From the NCBI RefSeq assembly GCF_013128195.2, contig NZ_CP053452.2:8370001-8434000 (forward strand): DNA of 64,000 nt. The letters are read 5' to 3'. The DNA comes from Frigoriglobus tundricola (GTDB taxonomy: Bacteria > Planctomycetota > Planctomycetia > Gemmatales > Gemmataceae). Of the stretch, positions 24,751-33,054 are shown one piece after another; position 1 is the stretch's first letter, and every line of letters begins with the position of its first letter. The notes under the pieces are model-generated. The model was not told the origin of the DNA. It worked only from the letters and a program-made list of their open reading frames with translations, and did no database searches. The position numbers and the translations under genes are program-made.

Positions 24751-26124
24751 ATGCAGCAGGTTCTGTTCACGATCCCGTTCTTTCGGGGCTCGTTCCAGCC
24801 CGACGGCATCCCGATGTACGGGTTCGGGGCGATGCTGTTCCTGTGCTTCGTCTCGGTGACGCTGTGGGGGTCGCGGCGCGCGCGGCGCACGGCCGACATG
24901 CCGCCCGAGCGGTTCCAGGACATGGTGATCTGGCTGTTCGTGACCGGGATCATCGGCGCCCGCCTCCTGTACATGCTCCAGTACACGAACACGTTCCCGG
25001 ATCGTTCGATCCTCGGGCTGGTGGGCGCGTTCTTCAAGATCTGGGAAGGCGGGATCATCTTTTACGGATCGGCGCTCGGCGGCGTAATCGGTTACGGCCT
25101 CTTCTACTGGTTCATCCTCCGCAAACTGCACATCGACGGCTGGCGCCTGGCCGATGCCGTCGCGCCCCTGCTGGCGCTGGGGCTGGCGATCGGCCGCATC
25201 GGCTGCTACCTGAACGGCTGCTGCTGGGGACAGGTCGCGTGCGAGGAGTGCCGGGTGGTGCCGCTGGGCGCGGCGCACTTCCCGCTCCTGCCGGCGCACG
25301 CGCGGAAGTCGCTCGTTTACGATGACTTTCTCCAGACGACGACCGGGTTCGCGACCGAACCGCGACCGATGTTCGGACCCTACGAAGACCCGCGCACCCG
25401 CGTGAAAGCCGTGGAAGTGGGGTCGCCAGCCGATCGGGCCGGCGTGAAGCCCGGCGACCTCGTGGCGAAAGTGAACGGTGCCCCGAACGCGATCTACGTC
25501 GATTTATCGGGGTCTGAAGAGAAGGTAGACGCCGCCATTGCGGCGGTGAAGGGCTACACGGGAGCGCCGAGGGTTCTGGAGCCGATCCGAAACGTGGCCG
25601 GCGTGCGGAAGCGGCTCGAGTTCGACGAACTGCCCGCGTACCTGGAGGCCCGGTCGGTTCTGCGCGGGTCCGGGGTGGACGTGTCCGTTTCCGACCGCCT
25701 GGAGGACACCGTGCGCGACTGGCCGCGGGGCAAGTCGAAGCTCGCCCTCGCGGTCGAGCGGGAGGGAACCGCGGTGCCGGTGGACCTCGCCCCGTTCGTG
25801 CCGGAAACGGTGGGTTTGTACCCGACGCAGCTCTACGAGACGGTGAGCATGGTGCTGCTCATTCTGCTCCTGTTGGCCTACTACCCGTACCGCCGGCACG
25901 ACGGGCAGTTGATGGTGCTGCTCATGGTGGGGTACGCGATCCACCGGTTCATCAACGAGTCGCTCCGGATCGAGCCGTCCGTGGGGCAGGGGCTCACGCT
26001 CTCGCAGTGGGGGAGCGTGGTGATCCTCGTCGCCGCCATCGGGATCGAACTCTACTTGCGGTGGACGATGCCGTCGCGGTGGGGGCGCGGAACGTCTGTG
26101 CCGGCGGTGCCGGCCGCTCAGTAG
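24751..26124 (+). CDS. lgt: Prolipoprotein diacylglyceryl transferase with inserted PDZ-like domain
   Basis: 457 residues against ~270 for ordinary Lgt. The inner-membrane enzyme core is clear: WEGGIIFYGSALGGVIG (~98-114), GRIGCYLNGCCWG (~148-160) and, far downstream, YPTQLYE (~357-363), with several membrane segments. Between the second and third motifs lies an extra ~150 residues containing a PDZ-type VKAVEVGSPADRAGVKPGDLVAKVNG (218-243). The insertion falls in an extracytoplasmic loop where Lgt meets its substrate. Lgt transfers diacylglycerol from phosphatidylglycerol to lipobox cysteines; many exported lipoproteins in this window would be clients. Confidence 0.9.
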   Translation: MQQVLFTIPFFRGSFQPDGIPMYGFGAMLFLCFVSVTLWGSRRARRTADMPPERFQDMVIWLFVTGIIGARLLYMLQYTNTFPDRSILGLVGAFFKIWEGGIIFYGSALGGVIGYGLFYWFILRKLHIDGWRLADAVAPLLALGLAIGRIGCYLNGCCWGQVACEECRVVPLGAAHFPLLPAHARKSLVYDDFLQTTTGFATEPRPMFGPYEDPRTRVKAVEVGSPADRAGVKPGDLVAKVNGAPNAIYVDLSGSEEKVDAAIAAVKGYTGAPRVLEPIRNVAGVRKRLEFDELPAYLEARSVLRGSGVDVSVSDRLEDTVRDWPRGKSKLALAVEREGTAVPVDLAPFVPETVGLYPTQLYETVSMVLLILLLLAYYPYRRHDGQLMVLLMVGYAIHRFINESLRIEPSVGQGLTLSQWGSVVILVAAIGIELYLRWTMPSRWGRGTSVPAVPAAQ

Positions 26125-26203
26125 GGCCGCTGGGCCGGGCGGGCGCATCGCGTTGCATAGTGCCGCTCGGATCGCGGCACGGGTCCGAGCCGAGGGCGCA
26201 CTC

Positions 26204-26626
26204 GTGGCCACTTCACCCGCCGGGTCCTCCGGCACGCCGCTGTGGAAGAAGCTCGGGTTCCGCCCCGGCACGACCGTTCTCACGTTGAACGCGCCGGCGA
26301 ACTACGCGGCGCTGTTCCCCGACCCGCCCGCGGGCGTCTCCTTCGCCGACAAGGTCGAACCGCCGCTCGGGTTCGTGCACCTGTTCGTGACCGCTCGGGC
26401 CGACCTCGCGGCGCGGCTCCCGACACTTATCGCGGCCCTCGCACCGGACGGCGTCGTCTGGGTGTCGTGGCCCAAGAAGGCCGCGAACGTGCCGACGGAC
26501 GTGACTGATAACACGGTCCGCGAGGTGGCACTGCCGCTCGGCCTCGTGGACGTGAAGGTGTGTGCCGTCGATGCGACGTGGGCCGGGCTGAAACTCGTCG
26601 TCCGCGTCGCGAACCGGAAGAAGTAG
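26204..26626 (+). CDS. DUF3052-family protein
   Basis: 140 residues from a GTG at 26204. The pattern SPAGSSGTPLWKKLGFRPGTTVLTLNAP followed by FVHLFVTARADLAARLPTLIAALAPDGVVWVSWPKK and DVTDNTVREVALPLGLVDVKVCAVDATWAGLKLVVR is characteristic of DUF3052, a small cytoplasmic family of unknown function. The GTG gives the usual short N-terminus; an in-frame ATG at 26153 would add unlikely residues. Confidence 0.85.
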   Translation: MATSPAGSSGTPLWKKLGFRPGTTVLTLNAPANYAALFPDPPAGVSFADKVEPPLGFVHLFVTARADLAARLPTLIAALAPDGVVWVSWPKKAANVPTDVTDNTVREVALPLGLVDVKVCAVDATWAGLKLVVRVANRKK

Positions 26627-26635
26627 CCGCGCGGC

Positions 26636-27007
26636 TCACTTGACCGCTGTCGGATCGAAGTGCGGGTTCTGAATCAGCCCGACCTGATTGCCGAACGGGT
26701 CCGCCACGGTCGCGGCCAAAATCCCCTCGCCCACGTCCTGCACCGCGCCCACCACGGTCGCACCCAGACCAACGAAACGGGTCACTTCGGCGGCGATGTC
26801 CGCGGTGCCCCACAGCACCAGCGTTCCGCCCGGTCCCGGCTCGCCCTCCGGGTGGAGCCCGAGTTCGAACCCGCCCACCTGGAACCCGACATAGAACGGC
26901 TGGTCGAAGTACGGCGGTCCGCCCACCACCTGAGTGTACCAGGCCTTTGCGGCGTCGAGTTGGTCCGGGCGGACGCGGAAAATGCACGTGCGGAGGCCGA
27001 GGATCAT
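26636..27007 (-). CDS. VOC (glyoxalase/bleomycin-resistance fold) protein
   Basis: 123 residues, one vicinal-oxygen-chelate module pair: RTCIFRVRPDQLDAAKAWYTQVVGGPPYFDQPFYVGFQVGGFELGLHPE, then GATVVGAVQDVGEGILAATVADPFGNQVGLIQNPHF. The DPFGNxxGLI ending is typical. Substrate unknown. It is convergent with the DUF3052 gene, with nine bases between stop codons. Confidence 0.88.
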   Translation of the reverse strand: MILGLRTCIFRVRPDQLDAAKAWYTQVVGGPPYFDQPFYVGFQVGGFELGLHPEGEPGPGGTLVLWGTADIAAEVTRFVGLGATVVGAVQDVGEGILAATVADPFGNQVGLIQNPHFDPTAVK

Positions 27008-27154
27008 GAGCGTTCCCCAATTGAAAGCAGAACAGGGATAGTATTCGTAGGTTCAGGTGTAGTTTCTTGAGTCCCTCGGGCAATTGCGCATCTGAAATTT
27101 TGTTCAGTTTCCCGGAGGTGAGGTGGCCAATGCCCGCCGGGACGCCGAGTGGGT

Positions 27155-27550
27155 TTACGGGAACTGCTCGAACGCGGGCTTTTCGAACCGGTTATCGAAG
27201 TACGGGTTCTGCCCGCGGCACCAGCACAGGAAGCTCGACAGCGCGTACGCCGGCAGGAAGAACGGCCCCCACTGCCGGTACTGGCGGACGTGAACGTGTT
27301 CGTGGTTGCGGGTCCAATCGAGGCACCATCGGTCCTGGCCGAGAATCACGTGGCCGAGGGTCATCGCGCTGGCCCCGCGGGCGATGCGGCGCAGGAACCA
27401 GCGGGCGAACCCGCCGTGAATTTCCATCGCGCCGCGCTCGAACCGCACCCCGCCGCCGGAGACGAGCGTGGGGGGCACGAAGCACGCGCCCAGGAGCGTG
27501 TTCGGCAGCGTCCAGGTGAAACCCAGCGGGTAGACGAAATAGCGGATCAC
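27155..27550 (-). CDS. Conserved hypothetical protein with HEHVHVRQ motif
   Basis: 131 residues from a GTG at 27550 preceded by GAGG. It begins VIRYFVYPLGFTWTLPNTLLG, then an AMTLGHVILGQDRWCLDWTRNHEHVHVRQYRQWGPFFLPAY segment and a C-terminal CRGQNPYFDNRFEKPAFEQ. The HExxH-like HEHVH with neighbouring hydrophobic segments suggests a small membrane-associated metal-binding protein, possibly protease-like; this is inference. The frame stays open upstream to 27811, but the extension has no protein character. Confidence 0.68.
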   Translation of the reverse strand: MIRYFVYPLGFTWTLPNTLLGACFVPPTLVSGGGVRFERGAMEIHGGFARWFLRRIARGASAMTLGHVILGQDRWCLDWTRNHEHVHVRQYRQWGPFFLPAYALSSFLCWCRGQNPYFDNRFEKPAFEQFP

Positions 27551-27861
27551 GGTTACCTCGTGCCTCGCGTACGGCTGCTCAGTTGCAATGACCAGGCCCG
27601 GAACCCCGGCGCTCGCGGCGGGTGCGCCATCCGAGAATAATCTGACGCCTTTCCTGTCCAAAATCGTCCGAAGTTCAACGATAAATGTGTTACACCGCCC
27701 GCGGCTGCCGAAACGACGACCCGGGCCGAACGCATTCACCGGACCCGTTGTGGTGACGCGCCAATTTCGAAACGTGGCGCGAAGTGTGATCGCTTCGTGT
27801 GGAACCAACAAAAACTGTCCTAGAGTTGCTTGACTCTCTCCTCCGCCCCGCGCGGCTTCAC

Positions 27862-29112
27862 ATGCCCCCGCCCGCCACCCTCGCCGACTTCCTCGGTCTG
27901 ATCCGGAAGAGCGGCCTGATCGATGACCGGCTCCTCGCGGACGACGCCCTCGACCTCCCGTCCGATCCGGCCGCTTGCGCCGCCGCGCTCGTCGCGGCGA
28001 AGCGGCTGACCGCGTTCCAGGCCGAGCAGCTCCTCGCGGGTCAGGTGCGCGGGCTGGTGCTGGGGGCCTACCGGGTCCTGCGCCCGCTCGGGCAGGGCGG
28101 GATGGGCGTGGTCTACCTGGCGGAACACGCGGACCTCGCCCGCCGCGTCGCCATCAAGGTGCTCGGCGACGAACAGGCGAAAGAAGAACTGGCCCTGGAG
28201 CGGTTCTTCCGCGAGGCGCGCGCCGTCGCGGCCCTCGATCACCCGAACATCGTCCGGCTCCACGACATCGGCCGGGCCGGCGGCACGCACTTCCTGGTCA
28301 TGGAGTTCGTCGACGGAACCGATCTCCAGGCGCTGCTCGAGCGGACCGGCCCGCTCCCCCATGTCCAGGCGGCCGGGTACATCGCCCAGGCCGCGGCCGG
28401 GCTCCAGCACGCGCACGAAATGGGGTTCATCCACCGCGACATCAAGCCGGCCAACCTGATCGTTTCCAAGAGCGGCGTCGTCAAAGTCCTCGACATGGGA
28501 CTGGCCCGCTCCGTGACCAACCCGAGGGACGCGCTGACCAGCCAGCTCGGCGACAACGGCATCACCGGAACCGTCGATTTTCTCTCCCCGGAACAGGCGC
28601 GGAGCGGCAGCCTCGACGCCCGGACCGACATTTATAGTCTGGGCGCCGCGTTCTACACCCTGCTGGCCGGGCGCCCGCCCTACGGGGGGTCGACGGGCCA
28701 GAAGCTCGCCCGGCACCAGATGGCAGTGCCCCCGGACGTGCGTGTCGTCCGGCCCGAGGTGCCGGTCGAACTGAGCGCGGTCATCGCTCGCATGATGGCG
28801 AAGCACCCCGGCGACCGGTTCCCATCGGCTCGTGACGTGATCGCCGCGCTCGCACCGTGGGCACCGAGCACGGCCCCCACCGACCCGTTCCGGTCCGGCG
28901 GGGTCGCGCCTCCGCGCACCGGAACACCGGTCGGGCCGGGCCGGTTCCGGCGCGCACTCGATACGCGGCTGGCATGGGGCGCGCTGGGGTGTGCGGGTGC
29001 ACTCGTCTTTGCCGGTCTGCAGTATGCCGGTTTCGGGCGCTACAAACCCGACACCGTGCCCGCACCCGCTCCCGCGTCGGAGCCGGGCGGGGGAGCGTCC
29101 GCGCCCCGCTGA
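27862..29112 (+). CDS. Ser/Thr protein kinase, membrane-anchored
   Basis: 416 residues from the ATG at 27862; a GTG at 27799 in the same frame would add 21. The N-terminal segment (ATLADFLGLIRKSGLIDDRLL...RLTAFQAEQLLAG) is the short leader found on many Gemmata kinases. The catalytic domain shows LGQGGMGVVYLAEH, the ATP-binding Lys in RRVAIKVL, HRDIKPAN, DMG in place of DFG, and SPEQARSG. A single membrane segment (WGALGCAGALVFAGLQYAGF) lies near the C-terminus, followed by a short Pro-rich tail, so the kinase domain is cytoplasmic. Confidence 0.92.
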   Translation: MPPPATLADFLGLIRKSGLIDDRLLADDALDLPSDPAACAAALVAAKRLTAFQAEQLLAGQVRGLVLGAYRVLRPLGQGGMGVVYLAEHADLARRVAIKVLGDEQAKEELALERFFREARAVAALDHPNIVRLHDIGRAGGTHFLVMEFVDGTDLQALLERTGPLPHVQAAGYIAQAAAGLQHAHEMGFIHRDIKPANLIVSKSGVVKVLDMGLARSVTNPRDALTSQLGDNGITGTVDFLSPEQARSGSLDARTDIYSLGAAFYTLLAGRPPYGGSTGQKLARHQMAVPPDVRVVRPEVPVELSAVIARMMAKHPGDRFPSARDVIAALAPWAPSTAPTDPFRSGGVAPPRTGTPVGPGRFRRALDTRLAWGALGCAGALVFAGLQYAGFGRYKPDTVPAPAPASEPGGGASAPR

Positions 29113-29187
29113 GTGGTGGCACCTCGACTCTTCTCGAAGCGACCCCTGCGGTCGCTGGACCTGCGCGGGGCCGTGTGTAGCGCCTCG

Positions 29188-30015
29188 TTACTTCTTGTCT
29201 TTCTCTTTTACGACCCAGTAGTGGAGGACGTAGTCGTCGCCGTCGGCGCCGCGGACGGTGAGGGTTTTCTCCGGCTTCCAATCGCCCAGGCGGAACCGGT
29301 GCGACACGACGCGGGTGCCCGGTTTGAGCAACTTCTGGAGCACCGGCGCCATCCGGGCGCCCAGGTCGTCGCCGATGTAAATCAGCACGACACTGGCCTC
29401 GGCGCAGATCGCCATGTCCTTCTCGTTGAGGATGTCCCCCTCCTTGATGACGACCTTCTCCGAGACGCCCTCGGTCTTGGCTTTATCTTGCGCCTTTTTG
29501 ACCATCTGCGGGTCGATGTCGATGCCGATCCCCTTCTTGGCCCCGAGCTTCTTGACCGGGCGGATCAGCATGACGGCGTCGCCGCACCCCGGATCGAAGA
29601 TCACGTCGTCCTTCCCGATCTTCGCGAGCTTGGCCATCTCGTCCACGATGTCGTCGGGCGTCGGCACCCAGCGGACGACGATCTTGTCGAGCTTCTTGTC
29701 CTCGGTCGTCAGGTCGAGCTTCACCGCGTCGCCGGCCTTGACCGTGACCTCGCGCGGCCGGGTGATCTTCGTGTAGTTGTTCGGCTCGATCAGCGCTTCG
29801 ACCTTGAACGTGTACTCCTTACCCGCTTCCAGGGCCGGCGTGGTGAACGTCCAGGTCCCCTCGCTCTCCTTGACCTCCACGCCGTCGACCTTCACGATCG
29901 TATCCTTGTGGCCGCGCTCCGGGGCCTTGATTGTGATCGTGGCCGCCTTCTTGTCCTGGCCGCAGGCCGACCCGATCAGGGCGACCGCGACCAACCCGAC
30001 ACACAGCGCTCGCAT
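29188..30015 (-). CDS. Exported protein: TIGR03000-like domain plus methyltransferase-like domain
   Basis: 275 residues. A signal peptide ends near Cys18 (VGLVAVALIGSAC, possibly lipidated). Residues ~25-105 read ATITIKAPERGHKDTIVKVDGVEV...RTFTTP-type...LEAGKEYTFKVEA, the style of the planctomycete TIGR03000 beta domain. Residues ~110-275 look like a class I methyltransferase: DDVIFDPGCGDAVMLI (SAM motif I), KGIGIDIDPQMVKKAQDKA, VVIKEGDILN. An exported SAM-dependent enzyme would be unusual because SAM is cytoplasmic. Confidence 0.78.
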   Translation of the reverse strand: MRALCVGLVAVALIGSACGQDKKAATITIKAPERGHKDTIVKVDGVEVKESEGTWTFTTPALEAGKEYTFKVEALIEPNNYTKITRPREVTVKAGDAVKLDLTTEDKKLDKIVVRWVPTPDDIVDEMAKLAKIGKDDVIFDPGCGDAVMLIRPVKKLGAKKGIGIDIDPQMVKKAQDKAKTEGVSEKVVIKEGDILNEKDMAICAEASVVLIYIGDDLGARMAPVLQKLLKPGTRVVSHRFRLGDWKPEKTLTVRGADGDDYVLHYWVVKEKDKK

Positions 30016-30125
30016 GGATCACGCTCCTCTGGGGACCGACACGACAGTGTCACACCTTCGGCCTTGATAGCGTTTACGGGTTCCGGTTCCAGGGGCCGTG
30101 TCGAGCGTGCCCCGAAACGCCGTAT

Positions 30126-31397
30126 TCACGGCTGCTTGTGGAGTGCGCCGGCCTTCATCACGAGCTTCACTTTACGGAGCGCCCGGATGTCGGTTGTGGG
30201 GTCCCCCTCGACGGCGATCAGGTCCGCGAGCCGATCGGCCCTCACGGTGCCGATCGTGGCGTCCAGGTGGAGCGCCTTCGCCGCGACGCTCGTGGCCGCT
30301 TTGAGGGCCCGGACCGGTGTCAGGCCGTAGTCCACGAGCAGCTCCAGCTCCCTCGCGCCGTCGCCGTGCGCGAACACCCCGATGTCGCTGCCGTTCACGA
30401 TGACCACGCCGGAATCGATTGCGGCTTTGAAGCTCTCCCGCTTCGATTTCAGCTCCTGCGTTTCGGGGCGGCCGGGTTGCCATCCGCCGAAGTACCGGGC
30501 GTAGGCTTCCGCCGCCGCGAGCGTCGGGCAGTAGCCGACGTTGTGCTTGGCCATCAGGCGGAACACCTCGACGTCGCCGCCGTCGCCGTGTTCGATCGTC
30601 TCGACGCCCGCGAGGGCCGCCCGCGTCATGCCCTCCTTCGACTGGGCGTGGGCGACGACCGGTACGCCCGCGTCCTTGGCGGTCGAAACGATCAGCTTCA
30701 GCTCCTCGAGCGAGAACGTGGGGCGCGGCTTTCGGTCCGGGCCGTGCGCGAGGTCCGCGTAGACCTTGATCCAGTCGGCCCCGCCGCGGACCTGCTCGCG
30801 GACGACCGTGCGGAGCCGGTCGCCGTCGGCCTCGTCGGCGCCCTGCGGGATGCGCCACTCGGGCGCGAACTTCCGCGGCGCGTAGGTGCCCGTGGCCACG
30901 ATCGCCCTCGTCGTGACGAGCAAGCGCGGGCCGGGAACGATGCCCTTATCGATGGCCGATTTGATGCCGACGTCCGCGAAGCCCGCGCCTTCGGTGCCCA
31001 GGTCGCGGAGCGTGGTGAAGCCGCTCAGGAGATCGGCCTTGGCGTGCACCGTGGCCCGGCAGACGCGCTCGGCGAGCGGCTCCTTGAGCACCTGATCGTC
31101 CCACTTCGCCTTGTCGTAAGGGTAGAGCAGGAGGTGCGAGTGCGCATCGATCAGCCCCGGCAGCAGCGTGGTGCCGGGGAGCGCGATGACCTTTGCGTCC
31201 TGGGGCGCTGCGACGGTGTCCGCGGGTCCCGCCGCGACGATCTTCTCGCCCCGCACGAGGACCACCCAGCCGGCGTGCGGCGCCGCGCTAACGCCGTCGT
31301 AAACGCGGTCCGGTTTCAGGAGAACCGCCGGATCGGGTTGGGCCGAGGCGGGTGCAGCGAAAAGCAGAACGGCCAGCGCGACGAGGTGGTGTTGCAT
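30126..31397 (-). CDS. Exported amidohydrolase (imidazolonepropionase/prolidase-like)
   Basis: 423 residues with a signal peptide (HHLVALAVLLFAAPASA). The metal-dependent hydrolase landmarks are LLPGLIDAHSHLLL (HxH), a central AHAQSKEGMTRAALAGVETIEHGDG segment, and NGSDIGVFAHG near the C-terminus with the metal-binding Asp, followed by PVRALKAATSVAAKALHLDATIGTVRADRLADLIAVEGDPTTDI, the usual C-terminal beta domain. It may hydrolyse dipeptides or cyclic amides outside the cytoplasm; the exact substrate is unknown. Confidence 0.88.
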   Translation of the reverse strand: MQHHLVALAVLLFAAPASAQPDPAVLLKPDRVYDGVSAAPHAGWVVLVRGEKIVAAGPADTVAAPQDAKVIALPGTTLLPGLIDAHSHLLLYPYDKAKWDDQVLKEPLAERVCRATVHAKADLLSGFTTLRDLGTEGAGFADVGIKSAIDKGIVPGPRLLVTTRAIVATGTYAPRKFAPEWRIPQGADEADGDRLRTVVREQVRGGADWIKVYADLAHGPDRKPRPTFSLEELKLIVSTAKDAGVPVVAHAQSKEGMTRAALAGVETIEHGDGGDVEVFRLMAKHNVGYCPTLAAAEAYARYFGGWQPGRPETQELKSKRESFKAAIDSGVVIVNGSDIGVFAHGDGARELELLVDYGLTPVRALKAATSVAAKALHLDATIGTVRADRLADLIAVEGDPTTDIRALRKVKLVMKAGALHKQP

Positions 31398-31463
31398 GAT
31401 TCTTATGAACCCTCTGGAAAGTGGGCGCGCTGCCGACCCGCGACTTGTTAATCTGTGGGGTCC

Positions 31464-32705
31464 TCAGCGCTCGATCAAGTTCCAATCCACAGCGCCCTTA
31501 TCAATGGTCGGCAGTTCAAAGGGCATCGCTTCGAGGTACTTCGGGGCGGCGCCCGTGTTGAACACCACCACGCGCTCGTCGGGTTTCACTTCGCCCGCCG
31601 CAGCCATGCGCTCCAGCACGTCGAAGCACACCGCCGTCTCCGGGCAGATGCTGATGCCCTCCGCGGAGCTGGCCCGCTGCATCCAGCCGGCGATCTTCGC
31701 TTCCGCCCCGACGGCGGCCGTCCCGCCGCTCGCGCGGATGGCGTCAAGGATCATGAAGTCGCCGACCGCGACCGGCACCCGGAGCCCGCTCGCGACGGTC
31801 CGCGCGTTCGGGAACAGCTCGGCGAACCGCTCGCCCTTCGCGAACGCGGTCGCGATCGGAGCGCAGCCCTCGGCCTGACAGGAGATGAGCCGCGGGTAGC
31901 GGAGCCCGCCCCCGGCCGGTCCTTCTGCACGCAGCCACCCCAGTTCGGCCAGTTCCGCGAACGCCTTCCACATGCCGATCAGCCCGGTGCCGCCGCCGGT
32001 CGGGTAGAAGATCACGTCCGGCAGGTGCCAGTGCATCTGCTCGGCGACCTCGAGGCCCATCGTCTTCTTGCCCTCGAGCCGGTACGGCTCCTTCAGCGTG
32101 GACAGATCGAACCAGCCCATGCGCTCGGCGCCGTCCTTCACGATCTTGCCGCAGTCGTTGATGAGGCCGTTGACGCGAAACGCTTTCGCGCCGTACAGTT
32201 GCGCCTCGAACTGGTTCACGACGGGCGTGTCGTGCGGCATGAAGACGAAGCACTCCAGGCCCGCGCGGGCGGCGTAAGCCGCGGCGGCCCCGCCGGCGTT
32301 ACCGGCGGTCGGCAGCGCGACCCGCTTCACCCCGAGCCACCGGGCCATGCTCACCGCCGCGGCCATCCCGCGGCTCTTGAAGCTGCCCGTCGGCAACTGG
32401 GACTCGTCCTTCACGAACAGGTTCGAGAGCCCGAGCTGGTTCCCGAGTCGCGCACAGTGGAGCAGGGGCGTCATCCCCTCGCCGAGCGAGACCGGCTCCT
32501 GATCGAGCGGGAGCGGCAACAGTTCGCGGTAGCGCCAGAGCGAGGGGGCGCGGGCGGCGATCGCCGCGGGCGCGACCGCGGCCCGGACCTCGTCGAGGTG
32601 GTACCGCACCCAGATGGGGCGGCCGGTGTGCGTGTTCGCGAGCCGACCGAACGGCAGGACCGTGCCGTCGATAGCGGCTTCCAGGTGCGAGACGTAGTGG
32701 TTCAT
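31464..32705 (-). CDS. thrC: Threonine synthase (PLP enzyme)
   Basis: 413 residues. Fold-type II PLP enzyme with the cofactor Lys110 in LPTGSFKSRG, the PTAGNAGGAAAAYAARAG phosphate-side loop, an FYPTGGGTGLIGMWKAF phosphate-binding loop, and CPETAV near the C-terminus. The N-terminal SLGEGMTPLLHCARLG stretch is typical of threonine synthase, which converts O-phosphohomoserine to threonine. Related dehydratases are possible but less likely. Divergent from the downstream histidine-kinase gene. Confidence 0.9.
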   Translation of the reverse strand: MNHYVSHLEAAIDGTVLPFGRLANTHTGRPIWVRYHLDEVRAAVAPAAIAARAPSLWRYRELLPLPLDQEPVSLGEGMTPLLHCARLGNQLGLSNLFVKDESQLPTGSFKSRGMAAAVSMARWLGVKRVALPTAGNAGGAAAAYAARAGLECFVFMPHDTPVVNQFEAQLYGAKAFRVNGLINDCGKIVKDGAERMGWFDLSTLKEPYRLEGKKTMGLEVAEQMHWHLPDVIFYPTGGGTGLIGMWKAFAELAELGWLRAEGPAGGGLRYPRLISCQAEGCAPIATAFAKGERFAELFPNARTVASGLRVPVAVGDFMILDAIRASGGTAAVGAEAKIAGWMQRASSAEGISICPETAVCFDVLERMAAAGEVKPDERVVVFNTGAAPKYLEAMPFELPTIDKGAVDWNLIER

Positions 32706-33054
32706 GGGGTTGGTATACGCGAACGCCGCGCGCGGGCGAACGCGCGGAGCCGGTACCGAAAATGTCGCTCTGGGGCAAACGTCCGCCGGTTGGATTCGAC
32801 AGAGGTGTATCGAAAAGAGCGGCGGACCAAGTATCGAAGAAGGTCGTTCGAGCGGTATTCACTTTGCCGCACGTTCCGACCCGCAGTAGTATTGCGCTGA
32901 CCCCGGTGCGGCGCCCGGCTGCGCGGCCGCCCGCACCGGATTACCCGCTGTCGCGCTCGGGGCGTCCGTCGGCACCGCGATTCGGTCTCGCGGTCGGACC
33001 CGCCCCGGCCGCTCGCGCGCGAGCCACTTCTCCCGCACCGCGACCGAGGGCTCT
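32706..33054. promoter_or_regulatory. Divergent intergenic region between thrC and the hybrid kinase
   Basis: 349 bases with no protein-like frame. They must hold the promoters of thrC (leftward) and the hybrid kinase (rightward), but no clear sigma-70 boxes, operators or hairpins stand out. Confidence 0.4.
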
